Assembly: GCA_964423615.1 (NCBI GenBank)
Contig: CAYRFQ010000059.1
Coordinates: 1-44,451, forward strand
Direction: 5' to 3'
Length of the DNA: 44,451 bases
DNA from: CAYRFQ01 sp964423615
GTDB lineage: Bacteria; Planctomycetota; Planctomycetia; Gemmatales; Gemmataceae
Both the position numbers and the translations under genes were made by a program. The notes below the pieces were generated by a model. That model searched no databases. It worked only from the letters and a program-made list of their open reading frames with translations, and was not told the origin of the DNA. Of the stretch, positions 25,329-33,979 are shown piece after piece (position 1 is the stretch's first letter; each line of letters begins with the position of its first letter).

Positions 25329-27812
25329 GTGCATTGGCACCTTTGTTGGATAGCTGTTTTCCTATTTGGGATCGCGCCGACCTTTGCGTTCACGCAAGAG
25401 ATTAAGCAGGCCAAACAAGCCAAGTTCTTCGACTCGAAGGTCAAGCCGATCCTCAAGGCCCACTGTTTTTCTTGCCACGGTGGTGGTCGGCGAGTCCGTG
25501 GTGGTCTCAATTTGACCACACGCGAAGCGCTCCTTGAAGGCGGTGACGAAGGCAAAGTCATCGACCTGAAGCACCCAGAAAAAAGTCGTCTGCTCGATGC
25601 GATCAACCACGGTGAATTGAAGATGCCACCACGCGGCAAGTTGCCTCAATCGCAACTTAACGTACTGACCGAATGGGTGAACATGGGTGCCCCGTTTTCG
25701 GCTGCGAAGGCCGTGGCTCATGGACCGCCGAAAGTCGATGCCCAGGCCAAAAACTGGTGGTCGTTTCGTCCTGTTCGGCAACCGGACATTCCCAAGGTCA
25801 CCAACACCAAGTGGGTACGCAATCCCATCGATTCGTTCGTCCTGGCCAAGCTCGAAAGTAAGGGGTTGAAGCCTTCCCTGCCAGCCAAGAAAGTCGAGTT
25901 GCTGCGCCGAGTGACTTATGACTTGGTTGGCTTGCCCCCAACGCCTCAGGAGGTGAAAGACTTCCTCGCCGACAAGTCACCCAATGCCTACGAGAAAGTT
26001 GTTGAGCGTCTGTTGAAGTCACCGCATTACGGGGAACGCTGGGCACGGCACTGGCTCGACCTTGTGCGGTATGCCGAGACGAACAGTTTCGAAAGGGATA
26101 ACCCCAAGCCATACGTTTGGCGTTACCGAGATTATGTCATCAAATCCTTTAATCAAGACAAGCCATACAACCAGTTCATCCGTGAACAACTTGCTGGGGA
26201 TGAGCTGGACAAGGTCACTGCCGAAAGCATCATCGCCACCGGCTACTATCGCCTCGGTCTGTGGGACGACGAACCAGCCGATCCGACCCTGGCTTTTTAC
26301 GACGGGCTCGACGATGTCATCATGACGACCGGACAAGTCTTCTTGGGACTGACGATCAATTGTGCTCGTTGTCACGACCACAAGATCGATCCCTTTCCGC
26401 AGAAAGACTACTACCGTTTTCTGGCCTTTTTCCACGGCGTCAAGCATTATGGCTCGAGGAGTCCTCGTTCGGTCGAAGCGGCGTCCGTCCGAACGGTTAA
26501 TTTGGCAGCCGATTTGACGAAGAAGAGTCCGAAGATCGCCGAGTACAAACGCCAGGTGGCAAACCTCGAAAAGCAGAAGCGGGCGATTGAAGAAAAAGTC
26601 GCTCCCAAGTTGCAAGGTGGTGAGATCGACGACTTCAAATATCCCTCGAATCGTCTTCCCATCTTGCGAAAGGCGGCTGGGAAGCTGTTGTCGAATGCAG
26701 AGTTTCAAAAGTACGAGGGAGTCGTTGCGAGTTTGGAGAAACTCGAGAAGAAACGCCCCACGGTGATGGCCAAGGCTCTTTGTGTTACCGAAATCGGAAG
26801 AAAAGCCCGAGACACATTCGTTCTTGTGCGAGGGAGTCCTCAGGCCAAGGGAGAGCGAGTCGAACCAGGGTTCCCCTCCGTTCTGACCGACGAGCAACCC
26901 GAAATCCCCGATCTGCCCAAGGACGTGAAGACGTCGGGGCGACGGCGCGTGCTGGCCGATTGGATTGCGTCGCCAAAGAACCCCCTCACATGGCGAGTCG
27001 TTGTGAATCGAGTATGGCAGTACCATTTTGGTCGTGGCTTGGTTCGTTCGACGAGCGATTTCGGATTCCAGGGAACGCCTCCAACGCATCCCCAATTGCT
27101 CGATTGGTTGGCGAGTCGGTTTGCCAAATCTGGACGTTTTAAGGAACTGCACCGTTTCATTGTGTTATCGAACACGTACCGTATGTCTTCGCGATCCAAC
27201 AAGGAAGGTTTGGCCAAGGATACCGAGAACGATCTGTTCTGGCGATTTGACCCGAGGCGGTTGGCAGCCGAGGAAATTCGCGATTCGATTTTGGCCGTGT
27301 CGGGCAACATCAATCTCAAGAAGATGTATGGCCCGAGTATCTTTCCGAAGATCCCAAAGGAAGTCCTCGCCGGACAATCTCGACCGGGAGCCGGTTGGCG
27401 TCCCTCGCCTCCACAAGAGGCCGCGCGGCGGAGCGTTTACATCCACATCAAGCGTTCGTTGGCTGTACCGTTGTTGGCTGTGTTTGACGCCGCTGACACA
27501 GATGGCACATGCCCCGTGCGATTTACGACCACCCAGCCGACACAAGCTCTTGGGATGCTCAACGGGGAGTTCATCAACGAGCAGGCGAGCATTTTCGCGA
27601 CCCACGTGAAAAAGAAGGTGGGCGACAACGCAAAGGATCAAGTACGCGAGATACTCTGGCGAACTTGCCAACGCAAACCGTCTGCCGAAGAAATCGCGCG
27701 TGGCGTCCAGTTCATGAACAACCTGACGGCTGGTGGCACGTCGCGTTCGGATGCGTTGAAGTTATACTGTTTGTTGGCGTTGAATCTGAACGAGTTCGTG
27801 TTCTTGGATTAG
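25329..27812 (+). CDS. exported PSCyt1/DUF1549/DUF1553 cytochrome-like protein
   Basis: 827 residues from a GTG at 25329 with GAGG 7 nt upstream; the GTG begins a signal peptide (1-21). Order of parts: PSCyt1 heme domain with CFSCH (46-50); DUF1549 with YDLVGLPPTPQEV and YGERWARHWLDLVRYAETN; a second CxxCH (CARCH, from residue 345) inside DUF1549; a coiled linker (about 400-510); and DUF1553 with NPLTWRVVVNRVWQYHFG and PTHPQLLDWLA. These proteins are numerous in planctomycetes and are usually paired with DUF1501 genes; they are thought to act in envelope polysaccharide breakdown, though activity is unproven. Here the DUF1501 partner is separated from it by a channel gene. Confidence 0.95.
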   Translation: MHWHLCWIAVFLFGIAPTFAFTQEIKQAKQAKFFDSKVKPILKAHCFSCHGGGRRVRGGLNLTTREALLEGGDEGKVIDLKHPEKSRLLDAINHGELKMPPRGKLPQSQLNVLTEWVNMGAPFSAAKAVAHGPPKVDAQAKNWWSFRPVRQPDIPKVTNTKWVRNPIDSFVLAKLESKGLKPSLPAKKVELLRRVTYDLVGLPPTPQEVKDFLADKSPNAYEKVVERLLKSPHYGERWARHWLDLVRYAETNSFERDNPKPYVWRYRDYVIKSFNQDKPYNQFIREQLAGDELDKVTAESIIATGYYRLGLWDDEPADPTLAFYDGLDDVIMTTGQVFLGLTINCARCHDHKIDPFPQKDYYRFLAFFHGVKHYGSRSPRSVEAASVRTVNLAADLTKKSPKIAEYKRQVANLEKQKRAIEEKVAPKLQGGEIDDFKYPSNRLPILRKAAGKLLSNAEFQKYEGVVASLEKLEKKRPTVMAKALCVTEIGRKARDTFVLVRGSPQAKGERVEPGFPSVLTDEQPEIPDLPKDVKTSGRRRVLADWIASPKNPLTWRVVVNRVWQYHFGRGLVRSTSDFGFQGTPPTHPQLLDWLASRFAKSGRFKELHRFIVLSNTYRMSSRSNKEGLAKDTENDLFWRFDPRRLAAEEIRDSILAVSGNINLKKMYGPSIFPKIPKEVLAGQSRPGAGWRPSPPQEAARRSVYIHIKRSLAVPLLAVFDAADTDGTCPVRFTTTQPTQALGMLNGEFINEQASIFATHVKKKVGDNAKDQVREILWRTCQRKPSAEEIARGVQFMNNLTAGGTSRSDALKLYCLLALNLNEFVFLD

Positions 27813-27979
27813 CCCAAGGTGGTGGGTGGCCGCCACTGCCGTGATCGGTGGATGTTTGGATTTTGGATTGGTGTAAGGCATTTCGGCTTCTGTTTCGGTA
27901 CGACAATTGCTCGTCATTCCATTATCCAATCTGCATCGCCTTTGGTATTCACCAACAGTCTTTTATTGAGGGAAGTCTC

Positions 27980-29083
27980 ATGGCAACTCCTAATTCGACC
28001 CTGGTTTTCGCGGCCACTCCCAAATCTTTGTCGGGAATGTTCACCGCCTTAGGGCAATCGATTTATGACTCGCTCTACGGGTTCATTACGTTTCTGCCGA
28101 ACTTGATCGCGGCGATCGTTGTTCTCGTCGTTGGATGGTTTGCTTGCCTGTTGCTTGGGACTCTTGTGGAACGAGGGTTGCGGGCGATCGGCATGGAAAA
28201 AGTAGGCGATTTCTCGGGTCTCAACCAGTTTCTCGAACAAAGCGGGTCGAAGTGGACGACGAGCCATGCTGTTGCCATTTTGATCAGATGGTTAGTCTTT
28301 TTGATCTTCATCCAGGCAGCCGCGACACTGTTAGGTGTTCCTCAGATCACCCAGGTGATCAACACCCTCATTCTTTATATTCCTCGGATAATTATTGCGT
28401 TGGTCCTGATGGTCATCGGAGGTTGGGTCGCCAAGGTGCTGTCGCACTGGATCGAGATTGGATTGACGAAGGTCGGTTTGGAAACGGCTGGTCAACGAGC
28501 TGGTATCGATGACTTTTTCCAGAAGGCGGAGTTAAATTGGACGACGGTGACGGCGGTGGTGTTCGTCGTGCGATGGTTCATCGTGCTGATCTTTCTTCAA
28601 GCCGCTACGAGTATTCTGGGCATTCCACAGCTAACGCAGATAATTAACGATATCGTTTTTTATCTCCCGAATATCGCTGTTGCGATGTTGGTTTTGATTG
28701 TGGGTGTCTGGGTCGGGAAGGTGGCCGCGGGGTTGTTGCGAGCCAGTCTGGCCAACTTCGAAGAAGTCAATCCCGAACTCGTCGCCAAGGTGGCTCAGTA
28801 TTCCATCGTGGGTTTGTCTGTGGTCATTGCCTTGAGTCAATTGAAAGTTGCTCCCATCATCGTCAACACACTGTTCATCGGTTTGATCTCGCTGCTCGTG
28901 TTGGCGCTTGGCCTCTCTTTTGGATTGGGAGGGCGTGAAGTTGCGGGTAAGATCGTGGCTGAATGGTACGAAAAGTCGGCTGCGATTAGACAGGCGGTTG
29001 GAGAAAAAGAATCGACCCACCAAATTGAACGACCAGGTCAGGAATCGGGTTCGGATACTTCGACGTCTGTTAAAGAGATCTAA
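27980..29083 (+). CDS. CmpX-like mechanosensitive channel family protein (TM_helix repeats)
   Basis: 367 residues from the ATG at 27980, which has GAGGGAAG about 6 nt upstream; 44 earlier in-frame codons look unlike protein. Seven or more hydrophobic helices are arranged as internal repeats: each unit has an FLPN/YIPR/YLPN-type start, a hydrophobic helix and a GxWVxK or GWFACLLL element, as in the conserved TM-helix proteins related to MscS and CmpX. An N-terminal Ala/Thr-rich stretch precedes them and a Ser/Glu-rich tail follows the last helix. Likely an ion channel or membrane-stress protein. It sits between a DUF1549/1553 gene and its usual DUF1501 partner. Confidence 0.85.
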   Translation: MATPNSTLVFAATPKSLSGMFTALGQSIYDSLYGFITFLPNLIAAIVVLVVGWFACLLLGTLVERGLRAIGMEKVGDFSGLNQFLEQSGSKWTTSHAVAILIRWLVFLIFIQAAATLLGVPQITQVINTLILYIPRIIIALVLMVIGGWVAKVLSHWIEIGLTKVGLETAGQRAGIDDFFQKAELNWTTVTAVVFVVRWFIVLIFLQAATSILGIPQLTQIINDIVFYLPNIAVAMLVLIVGVWVGKVAAGLLRASLANFEEVNPELVAKVAQYSIVGLSVVIALSQLKVAPIIVNTLFIGLISLLVLALGLSFGLGGREVAGKIVAEWYEKSAAIRQAVGEKESTHQIERPGQESGSDTSTSVKEI

Positions 29084-29149
29084 GTCTGGTATTTGGAACT
29101 TAATACCTATCGAAATTGTTTCGATTCATTGCAAAAGGGAATACTCATA

Positions 29150-30601
29150 ATGCGACCTAATTTTTGTGGCCGAACACGGCGAGAATTTTTGTGGGAAACC
29201 GGTTGTGGTTTTGGAGCCGTCGCTCTCTCGGCCATGCTGGGTGAGGAGTTTTTCGGAGGACAAGCTCGGGCGAATGACGCAGCGCCGACTAGTGGTCCCC
29301 TAACTCCCAAACCACCGCACTTTGCGCCGAAAGCTCGCAGCGTGATCTTTTTGTTCATGTATGGCGGTCCTAGCCATATCGATACGTTCGATTACAAACC
29401 CGACATGTATGGTCGGGATAACCAAACGGTCGAAGTCAAGACGTTCGGTCGTGGCGGACATCGGAATCAAGGAAGGATCGTCGAACCACGTTGGCGGTTC
29501 AATCAATATGGTCAGTGCGGGAAGTGGGTGAGTGATCTATTTCCGAACCTCGCACACCACGTCGACGACATTGCCTTCATCCACTCCATGACGGCCGATT
29601 CTCCGATCCACGGTTCGGCCATGTTGATGATGAATTCTGGGAAGATTCTCAGCGGTTCTCCGGCGTTGGGTTCCTGGGTCAACTACGGGCTAGGTACGGT
29701 CAACCAGAATCTACCTGGATTCGTCGTCATGCTCGACCCACGGGGAGGCCCGATCAGCGGTGCAAAGAACTGGTCGAGCGGTTATATGCCTGCCTATTAC
29801 GAAGGCACCGTCATGCGTTCGCGCGGCGCCCCGATTTTGAATCTCAATCGTCCCGCTGGAGTTTCGGACGCGGCCCAACGTCGACTGCTCGAAACGCTCC
29901 GTGAATACAACACTCAACACAGCAACGCTCGTCCCGACAACAGCGCTTTGTCGGCTCGCATCGCGAGTTATGAGTTGGCTTACCGAATGCAGTCTTCGGC
30001 GCCCGAGGCGGTCGACTTGACTCAAGAGAGCGATGAGACCAAACGTCTCTATGGGATGGATCGACGACAGAGCGAGGCCTTCGGAAAACAGTGTCTGTTG
30101 GCGCGTCGTTTGGTCGAACGTGGCGTCCGTTGCATCCAAATCTACTCCGGCGGAAACCATAACGATGCCAACTGGGACGCTCACGGCGATCTCGAACGAA
30201 ACCATAACCTGCACGCTGGAGAAACGGACAAGCCCATTGCTGGACTGTTGGCCGACCTCAAGCGTCGTGGTTTGCTCGAAAGCACCCTAATCGTTTGGGG
30301 TGGAGAGTTCGGACGACAACCGACCGCCGAATACGCCCGCGGGACAGGTCGCGATCATAATAGCTATGGCTTCACGATGTGGATGGCTGGAGGAGGAATC
30401 AAAGGTGGTGTGAGTGTTGGTACGACCGACGAACTCGGTAGCGCCGCCGTCGAAAAGCCGTTGCACGTGAAACACCTACACGCCACCATCTTGCACCAGT
30501 TGGGGCTGAATCCCAATCGGTTATCCTACTTCTACGGCGGCCTGGACCAAAAACTCGTCGGAGTCGAAGGAGCCGAGCCGATTCGCGAAATCATGACGTA
30601 G
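29150..30601 (+). CDS. Tat-exported DUF1501 protein
   Basis: 483 residues from the ATG at 29150, with AAGGGA about 9 nt upstream. The N-terminus has a twin-arginine signal (RTRREFLWETG, Arg10-Arg11) and hydrophobic stretch. The body is DUF1501, a sulfatase/phosphatase-like fold: FLFMYGGPSHIDTFDYKP, MTADSPIHGSAMLMM, LVERGVRCIQIYSGG, NWDAHGD, LIVWGGEFGRQPTAE, and RDHNSYGFTMWMAGGGIKGG. The conserved His/Asp residues suggest metal-dependent hydrolysis. Such genes travel with DUF1553 genes in planctomycetes. Export folded via Tat fits a metallo-protein. Substrate unknown. Confidence 0.94.
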   Translation: MRPNFCGRTRREFLWETGCGFGAVALSAMLGEEFFGGQARANDAAPTSGPLTPKPPHFAPKARSVIFLFMYGGPSHIDTFDYKPDMYGRDNQTVEVKTFGRGGHRNQGRIVEPRWRFNQYGQCGKWVSDLFPNLAHHVDDIAFIHSMTADSPIHGSAMLMMNSGKILSGSPALGSWVNYGLGTVNQNLPGFVVMLDPRGGPISGAKNWSSGYMPAYYEGTVMRSRGAPILNLNRPAGVSDAAQRRLLETLREYNTQHSNARPDNSALSARIASYELAYRMQSSAPEAVDLTQESDETKRLYGMDRRQSEAFGKQCLLARRLVERGVRCIQIYSGGNHNDANWDAHGDLERNHNLHAGETDKPIAGLLADLKRRGLLESTLIVWGGEFGRQPTAEYARGTGRDHNSYGFTMWMAGGGIKGGVSVGTTDELGSAAVEKPLHVKHLHATILHQLGLNPNRLSYFYGGLDQKLVGVEGAEPIREIMT

Positions 30602-30637
30602 TGGAACGTCCGAATGTCGGTGCTTTGTAATTGCTAC

Positions 30638-30659
30638 AGGGTGGGCCTTGGCCCACCCT
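30638..30659. terminator. palindromic hairpin between convergent genes
   Basis: A perfect palindrome AGGGTGGGCC (30638-30647), two-base centre TT, GGCCCACCCT (30650-30659). It lies between the ends of the DUF1501 gene (plus) and the sulfatase gene (minus) and works equally on both strands; a T-rich stretch (30667-30673) follows on the plus strand after 8 bp. The GTGGGCC..GGCCCAC type is common as an intergenic palindrome in planctomycetes. Confidence 0.6.
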
Positions 30660-30671
30660 TCATACTTGTTT

Positions 30672-32204
30672 TTACGGCTTCGGCTCCAGTGCCGCCGAGC
30701 CTCGAGCGTGTGTTTTGCCTAGGAGCCGCTCTAACGACTTCACCGTTTTTACCATATCACCACGATTCACAACGTTCATCGTTTCCCGCGGGTCTGTGGC
30801 GTGATCGTATAACTCGCGAGCAACCACTTTTCCCGTCTTGAAATCACGCCACTCTGTGTAACGGTATTTTGCAGTTCGCATAGAAAAACCCATTACCTTG
30901 GGATTTGTTCCGGCCTTGGGATAAGCGGGTCGCGGGTGCCAAGTGAACGCGGCTGATTTGACTTTGGCTTCGGGATCATTCAATACCGGACGAAGGCTTT
31001 TGCCCTCCAAGTGCTTTCCTGTCGGCAGGCGACAAAGATCAGTTAGCGTGGGATACAAATCGAGTAGTTCTGTGAGAGCTTCGGTTCGCTGTCCTCCGCG
31101 GTGTTTCGGAGTTGCAATGATCATCGGGACGCGAGCATCCAACTCGAAGTTTGAAGTTTTGGCCCAGAGCCCGTGTTCGCCGAGATGATAGCCGTGGTCG
31201 GAGAAGAACACGATGATCGTATTGTCGGCCAATCCGAGTCTATCCAGTTCGACGATGACCTTGCCGATCTGAGCATCCACATAGCTGATGGCTGCATAAT
31301 ACCCGTGCCGCAATGTTATTACTTCTTTGGCAGTCGGTTGGCTGTTCTTGCGTTTCCGGAACCCTCGCAGGATTTCGCGGCTATCGTGTAAGGCGATCTT
31401 GGGAACGTTTTTCGGCGGCGTGGGATTGGTGGGAGGTTTGACCTTCGAACGGTCGTACATGTCCCAATACTTCTTGGGTGCGTTGAAGTGGGCGTGCGGT
31501 TTCCAAAAACCGACTGCGAGAAAGAACGGGGCGTCCTTTTGCTTTAACTTTCGTAAGGCTTTGATCGCGAGGTTTGCAATGCGGCCGTCGAAGTAGGCGT
31601 CGTCGGGTACGTCTCGCATTTCACAACGCGGCGTCTGTAGCCAGTCGGGTGGAAGTTTGCCCTTCACTTTGGCCTTGTCTGCGCCATGTGTGTTGTAATG
31701 CATGACTGCGGGAACCGACCACGATGCGGCATCACCTTTGTATCTATCTTGTCGCCAGTTGTGGAATATCTTGCCGATGTTAATCGTGACATAGCCCTGC
31801 CTCAGAAATAGCTGCGGTAGCGTAATGATGTCCGGATGGTTCTCGCGAAAATGAGTCGGGAGATCCCAGATGCCGAGCGACGATGGTCGGAGCCCAGTGA
31901 GCAGCGACGCCCGCGACGGATTGCACACCGCTTGTTGGCAATACGCTCGCAGAAACAGCGTTCCGCGTCTCGCTAGCTTGTCAATGTGCGGAGATCGAAT
32001 GAACTTGTGGCCGTAGCAGCCGAGATCGACTCGCATGTCGTCCACGGCGATGAAGAGTACGTTCGGGCGTGTGTTGCGTTTCTTGGTTTGGTTCTTTACT
32101 GAAGACTTCTCGTGCTGTTTGTCTTGTATTCGCTGTTGCTGTTGGGCATTTCCGTTCGAAATGGACAGCAAAAACACGGTTACGGGGATGAAAAATGGTT
32201 TCAT
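30672..32204 (-). CDS. exported formylglycine-dependent sulfatase (iduronate-2-sulfatase-like)
   Basis: 510 residues. A signal peptide (1-20) precedes a Gln/Lys-rich stretch and the sulfatase domain. VLFIAVDDMRVDLGCYG carries the metal-binding Asp55-Asp56; CNPSRASLLTG carries the formylglycine site Cys94-x-Pro-Ser-Arg; later DHGYHLGEHGLWAK supplies further metal ligands. The order and the WDLPTHFRENHPD segment suit the iduronate-2-sulfatase-like S1_7 group. Likely removes sulfate from marine or algal polysaccharides in the periplasm. The ATG at 32204 has GAGGAA about 6 nt upstream. No formylglycine-generating enzyme is in the window. The DUF4432 gene is divergent from it. Confidence 0.95.
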   Translation of the reverse strand: MKPFFIPVTVFLLSISNGNAQQQQRIQDKQHEKSSVKNQTKKRNTRPNVLFIAVDDMRVDLGCYGHKFIRSPHIDKLARRGTLFLRAYCQQAVCNPSRASLLTGLRPSSLGIWDLPTHFRENHPDIITLPQLFLRQGYVTINIGKIFHNWRQDRYKGDAASWSVPAVMHYNTHGADKAKVKGKLPPDWLQTPRCEMRDVPDDAYFDGRIANLAIKALRKLKQKDAPFFLAVGFWKPHAHFNAPKKYWDMYDRSKVKPPTNPTPPKNVPKIALHDSREILRGFRKRKNSQPTAKEVITLRHGYYAAISYVDAQIGKVIVELDRLGLADNTIIVFFSDHGYHLGEHGLWAKTSNFELDARVPMIIATPKHRGGQRTEALTELLDLYPTLTDLCRLPTGKHLEGKSLRPVLNDPEAKVKSAAFTWHPRPAYPKAGTNPKVMGFSMRTAKYRYTEWRDFKTGKVVARELYDHATDPRETMNVVNRGDMVKTVKSLERLLGKTHARGSAALEPKP

Positions 32205-32386
32205 TAGTTTCCTCGGCGATGAATAGTCTTCCCGTGTCGATCTTGATTGGTGAGCGGCTCATTTGACGATGTTCGTGAGCAATTACTCCGAAAATCAGTT
32301 CTAGTGTCCTTCTTTTCTTGCAATTGTCAATCAGTCGGGTGAGACTTCAGCAATCCAGAAAGATGAAGTCACCGAGGATAGAAATC

Positions 32387-33634
32387 ATGACAGGTTTTCG
32401 AGTTTGCCTCTGTTTACTTGCGTTGTCGATGGTTGTCGTGCCAGTGCAAGCCCAAGCACTTTTTCAGAAAACGCTCGTGAGCACAGTTAAAAACGTGCAC
32501 GTGGGCTCTTGGACGACGACCGGCAAAAACCTGACGCCCGATTGCCGCATTCCCTGGTCTGTCCGACTGGTTCGCCTGCATGGGGGTAAACAAGAAGGTG
32601 TTGATTTAATCGTCATTGACAATGGGCAGCTCAAGATGACGCTCATCCCGACGCGTGGATTGGGGATTCAGTCGGTACAGCTTGGTGATCTGCGGCTGGG
32701 CTGGGATTCGCCCGTGAAGGAGGTCGTGCACCCCAAGTTCATCAACTTGCAGGCCCGAGGAGGGCTCGGCTGGCTCGAGGGGTTCACCGAGTGGCTTTGC
32801 CGCTGCGGTATGGAGAATAATGGTCAACCTGGCACGGATCGTTTTGTAAACAACGTGGGTGATGAGGCAACCATGGAGCTGACGCTCCACGGGAAAGTCG
32901 CGAATATTCCTGCCCAAGACGTGAAGCTGATCCTTCGAGGAACGAAAACGAAACCACGTATCGTTATTCAGGGCCGTGTGGACGAGAAAATGTTGTTCGG
33001 GCCGAAGTTGGAACTGCATACCGAGATATCTACTCAGGTCGGCAGTAGCCGTTTCCGCATCGACGATAAGGTGGTGAACGCCGGAGCCCAGGCCCAAGAA
33101 TTCCAGATGCTCTATCACCTGAATTTTGGTCGTCCGCTACTGCAGGAGGGCGCCAGGTTCGTGGCCCCTCTTGCCAAAGTCGCCCCGTTCAACAAACGAG
33201 CTGGCGAAGACCTGCACCGCTTCAGCAGTTATGATGCCCCGACGCCAGGATATGTCGAGCAAGTTTATGTCATGGAACCACTCGCTAACCAAGCTGGAAA
33301 GACGACGATTCTGTTGCGAAACAGGAAAGGTGATCGTGGGGCCTCGATGACTTACCGAGTCAAAGAGCTACCGTATCTGACGCTATGGAAAAATACAGGA
33401 GCGATCACAGACGGATATGTCACAGGCATTGAGCCAGGAACGAACTATCCGAATACTCGCCGAATCGAGAGAAAATTTGGCCGTGTTCCCAAACTCGCAG
33501 CCGGAAAGGGCCACCGGATGACCATCGATGTCGGGTTGCACGTTACCGCCGCCGAGGTGAGCGGAGTCGTTCGTGGTATCGAAGCCATCCAGGGCAAACG
33601 TAAAACGAAAGTCGTGCGTATGCCGGAGAAATAG
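32387..33634 (+). CDS. exported DUF4432 (aldose-1-epimerase-like) protein
   Basis: 415 residues from the ATG at 32387, with GAGGAT 7 nt upstream; an ATG at 32363 is the alternative. A signal peptide ends at VQAQA (about residue 24). The fold is galactose mutarotase-like: LKMTLIPTRGLGIQSVQLGD, a GWDSPVKEVVHP segment and GGLGWLEGFTEWLCRCGMENNG are DUF4432 hallmarks; YHLNFGRPLLQEGARFVAP follows. Expected to bind or epimerise a sugar; activity is unproven. It is divergent from the sulfatase across 182 bp, which fits a joint role in polysaccharide processing. Confidence 0.9.
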   Translation: MTGFRVCLCLLALSMVVVPVQAQALFQKTLVSTVKNVHVGSWTTTGKNLTPDCRIPWSVRLVRLHGGKQEGVDLIVIDNGQLKMTLIPTRGLGIQSVQLGDLRLGWDSPVKEVVHPKFINLQARGGLGWLEGFTEWLCRCGMENNGQPGTDRFVNNVGDEATMELTLHGKVANIPAQDVKLILRGTKTKPRIVIQGRVDEKMLFGPKLELHTEISTQVGSSRFRIDDKVVNAGAQAQEFQMLYHLNFGRPLLQEGARFVAPLAKVAPFNKRAGEDLHRFSSYDAPTPGYVEQVYVMEPLANQAGKTTILLRNRKGDRGASMTYRVKELPYLTLWKNTGAITDGYVTGIEPGTNYPNTRRIERKFGRVPKLAAGKGHRMTIDVGLHVTAAEVSGVVRGIEAIQGKRKTKVVRMPEK

Positions 33635-33979
33635 TACTTTGGTGCGTCTTGGTTTTCTCTGGTCGAATCTCCACCAGTCTCGTCCATTCTTGAAGTGATC
33701 TGGGTGTACCCGAACCCCAAGAGAGGTACGCAGACGACACGGAGTTCTGGGGGCAAGGTTCTCTCCGCTCCAAATATTCATCAAGCGGTGGGTGGAGTTC
33801 TTTCAGACGATTTTTCGCGGACGAAAGCCTTGGCTTGTTTCGTTCCGTCGTCTCGAGCATTCCGAGGGTGGCAAGAACAAGAGCCTGCGATATCCTTCCC
33901 TATCGACGGAGCCGACATAGAATAGTATTCACAACATGTTGAACGTAGTCACACTCATTCATGAAGGGATCTTTATCCA
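33635..33979. other. 345-bp intergenic stretch with no clear feature
   Basis: No protein-like frame and no hairpin with a T-run. Frames on both strands are short and overlap each other. It lies between the DUF4432 gene and the aldehyde dehydrogenase gene, both on the plus strand, and probably contains the dehydrogenase promoter; TAGAAT at 33918-33923 is a weak -10 candidate without a matching -35. Confidence 0.4.
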
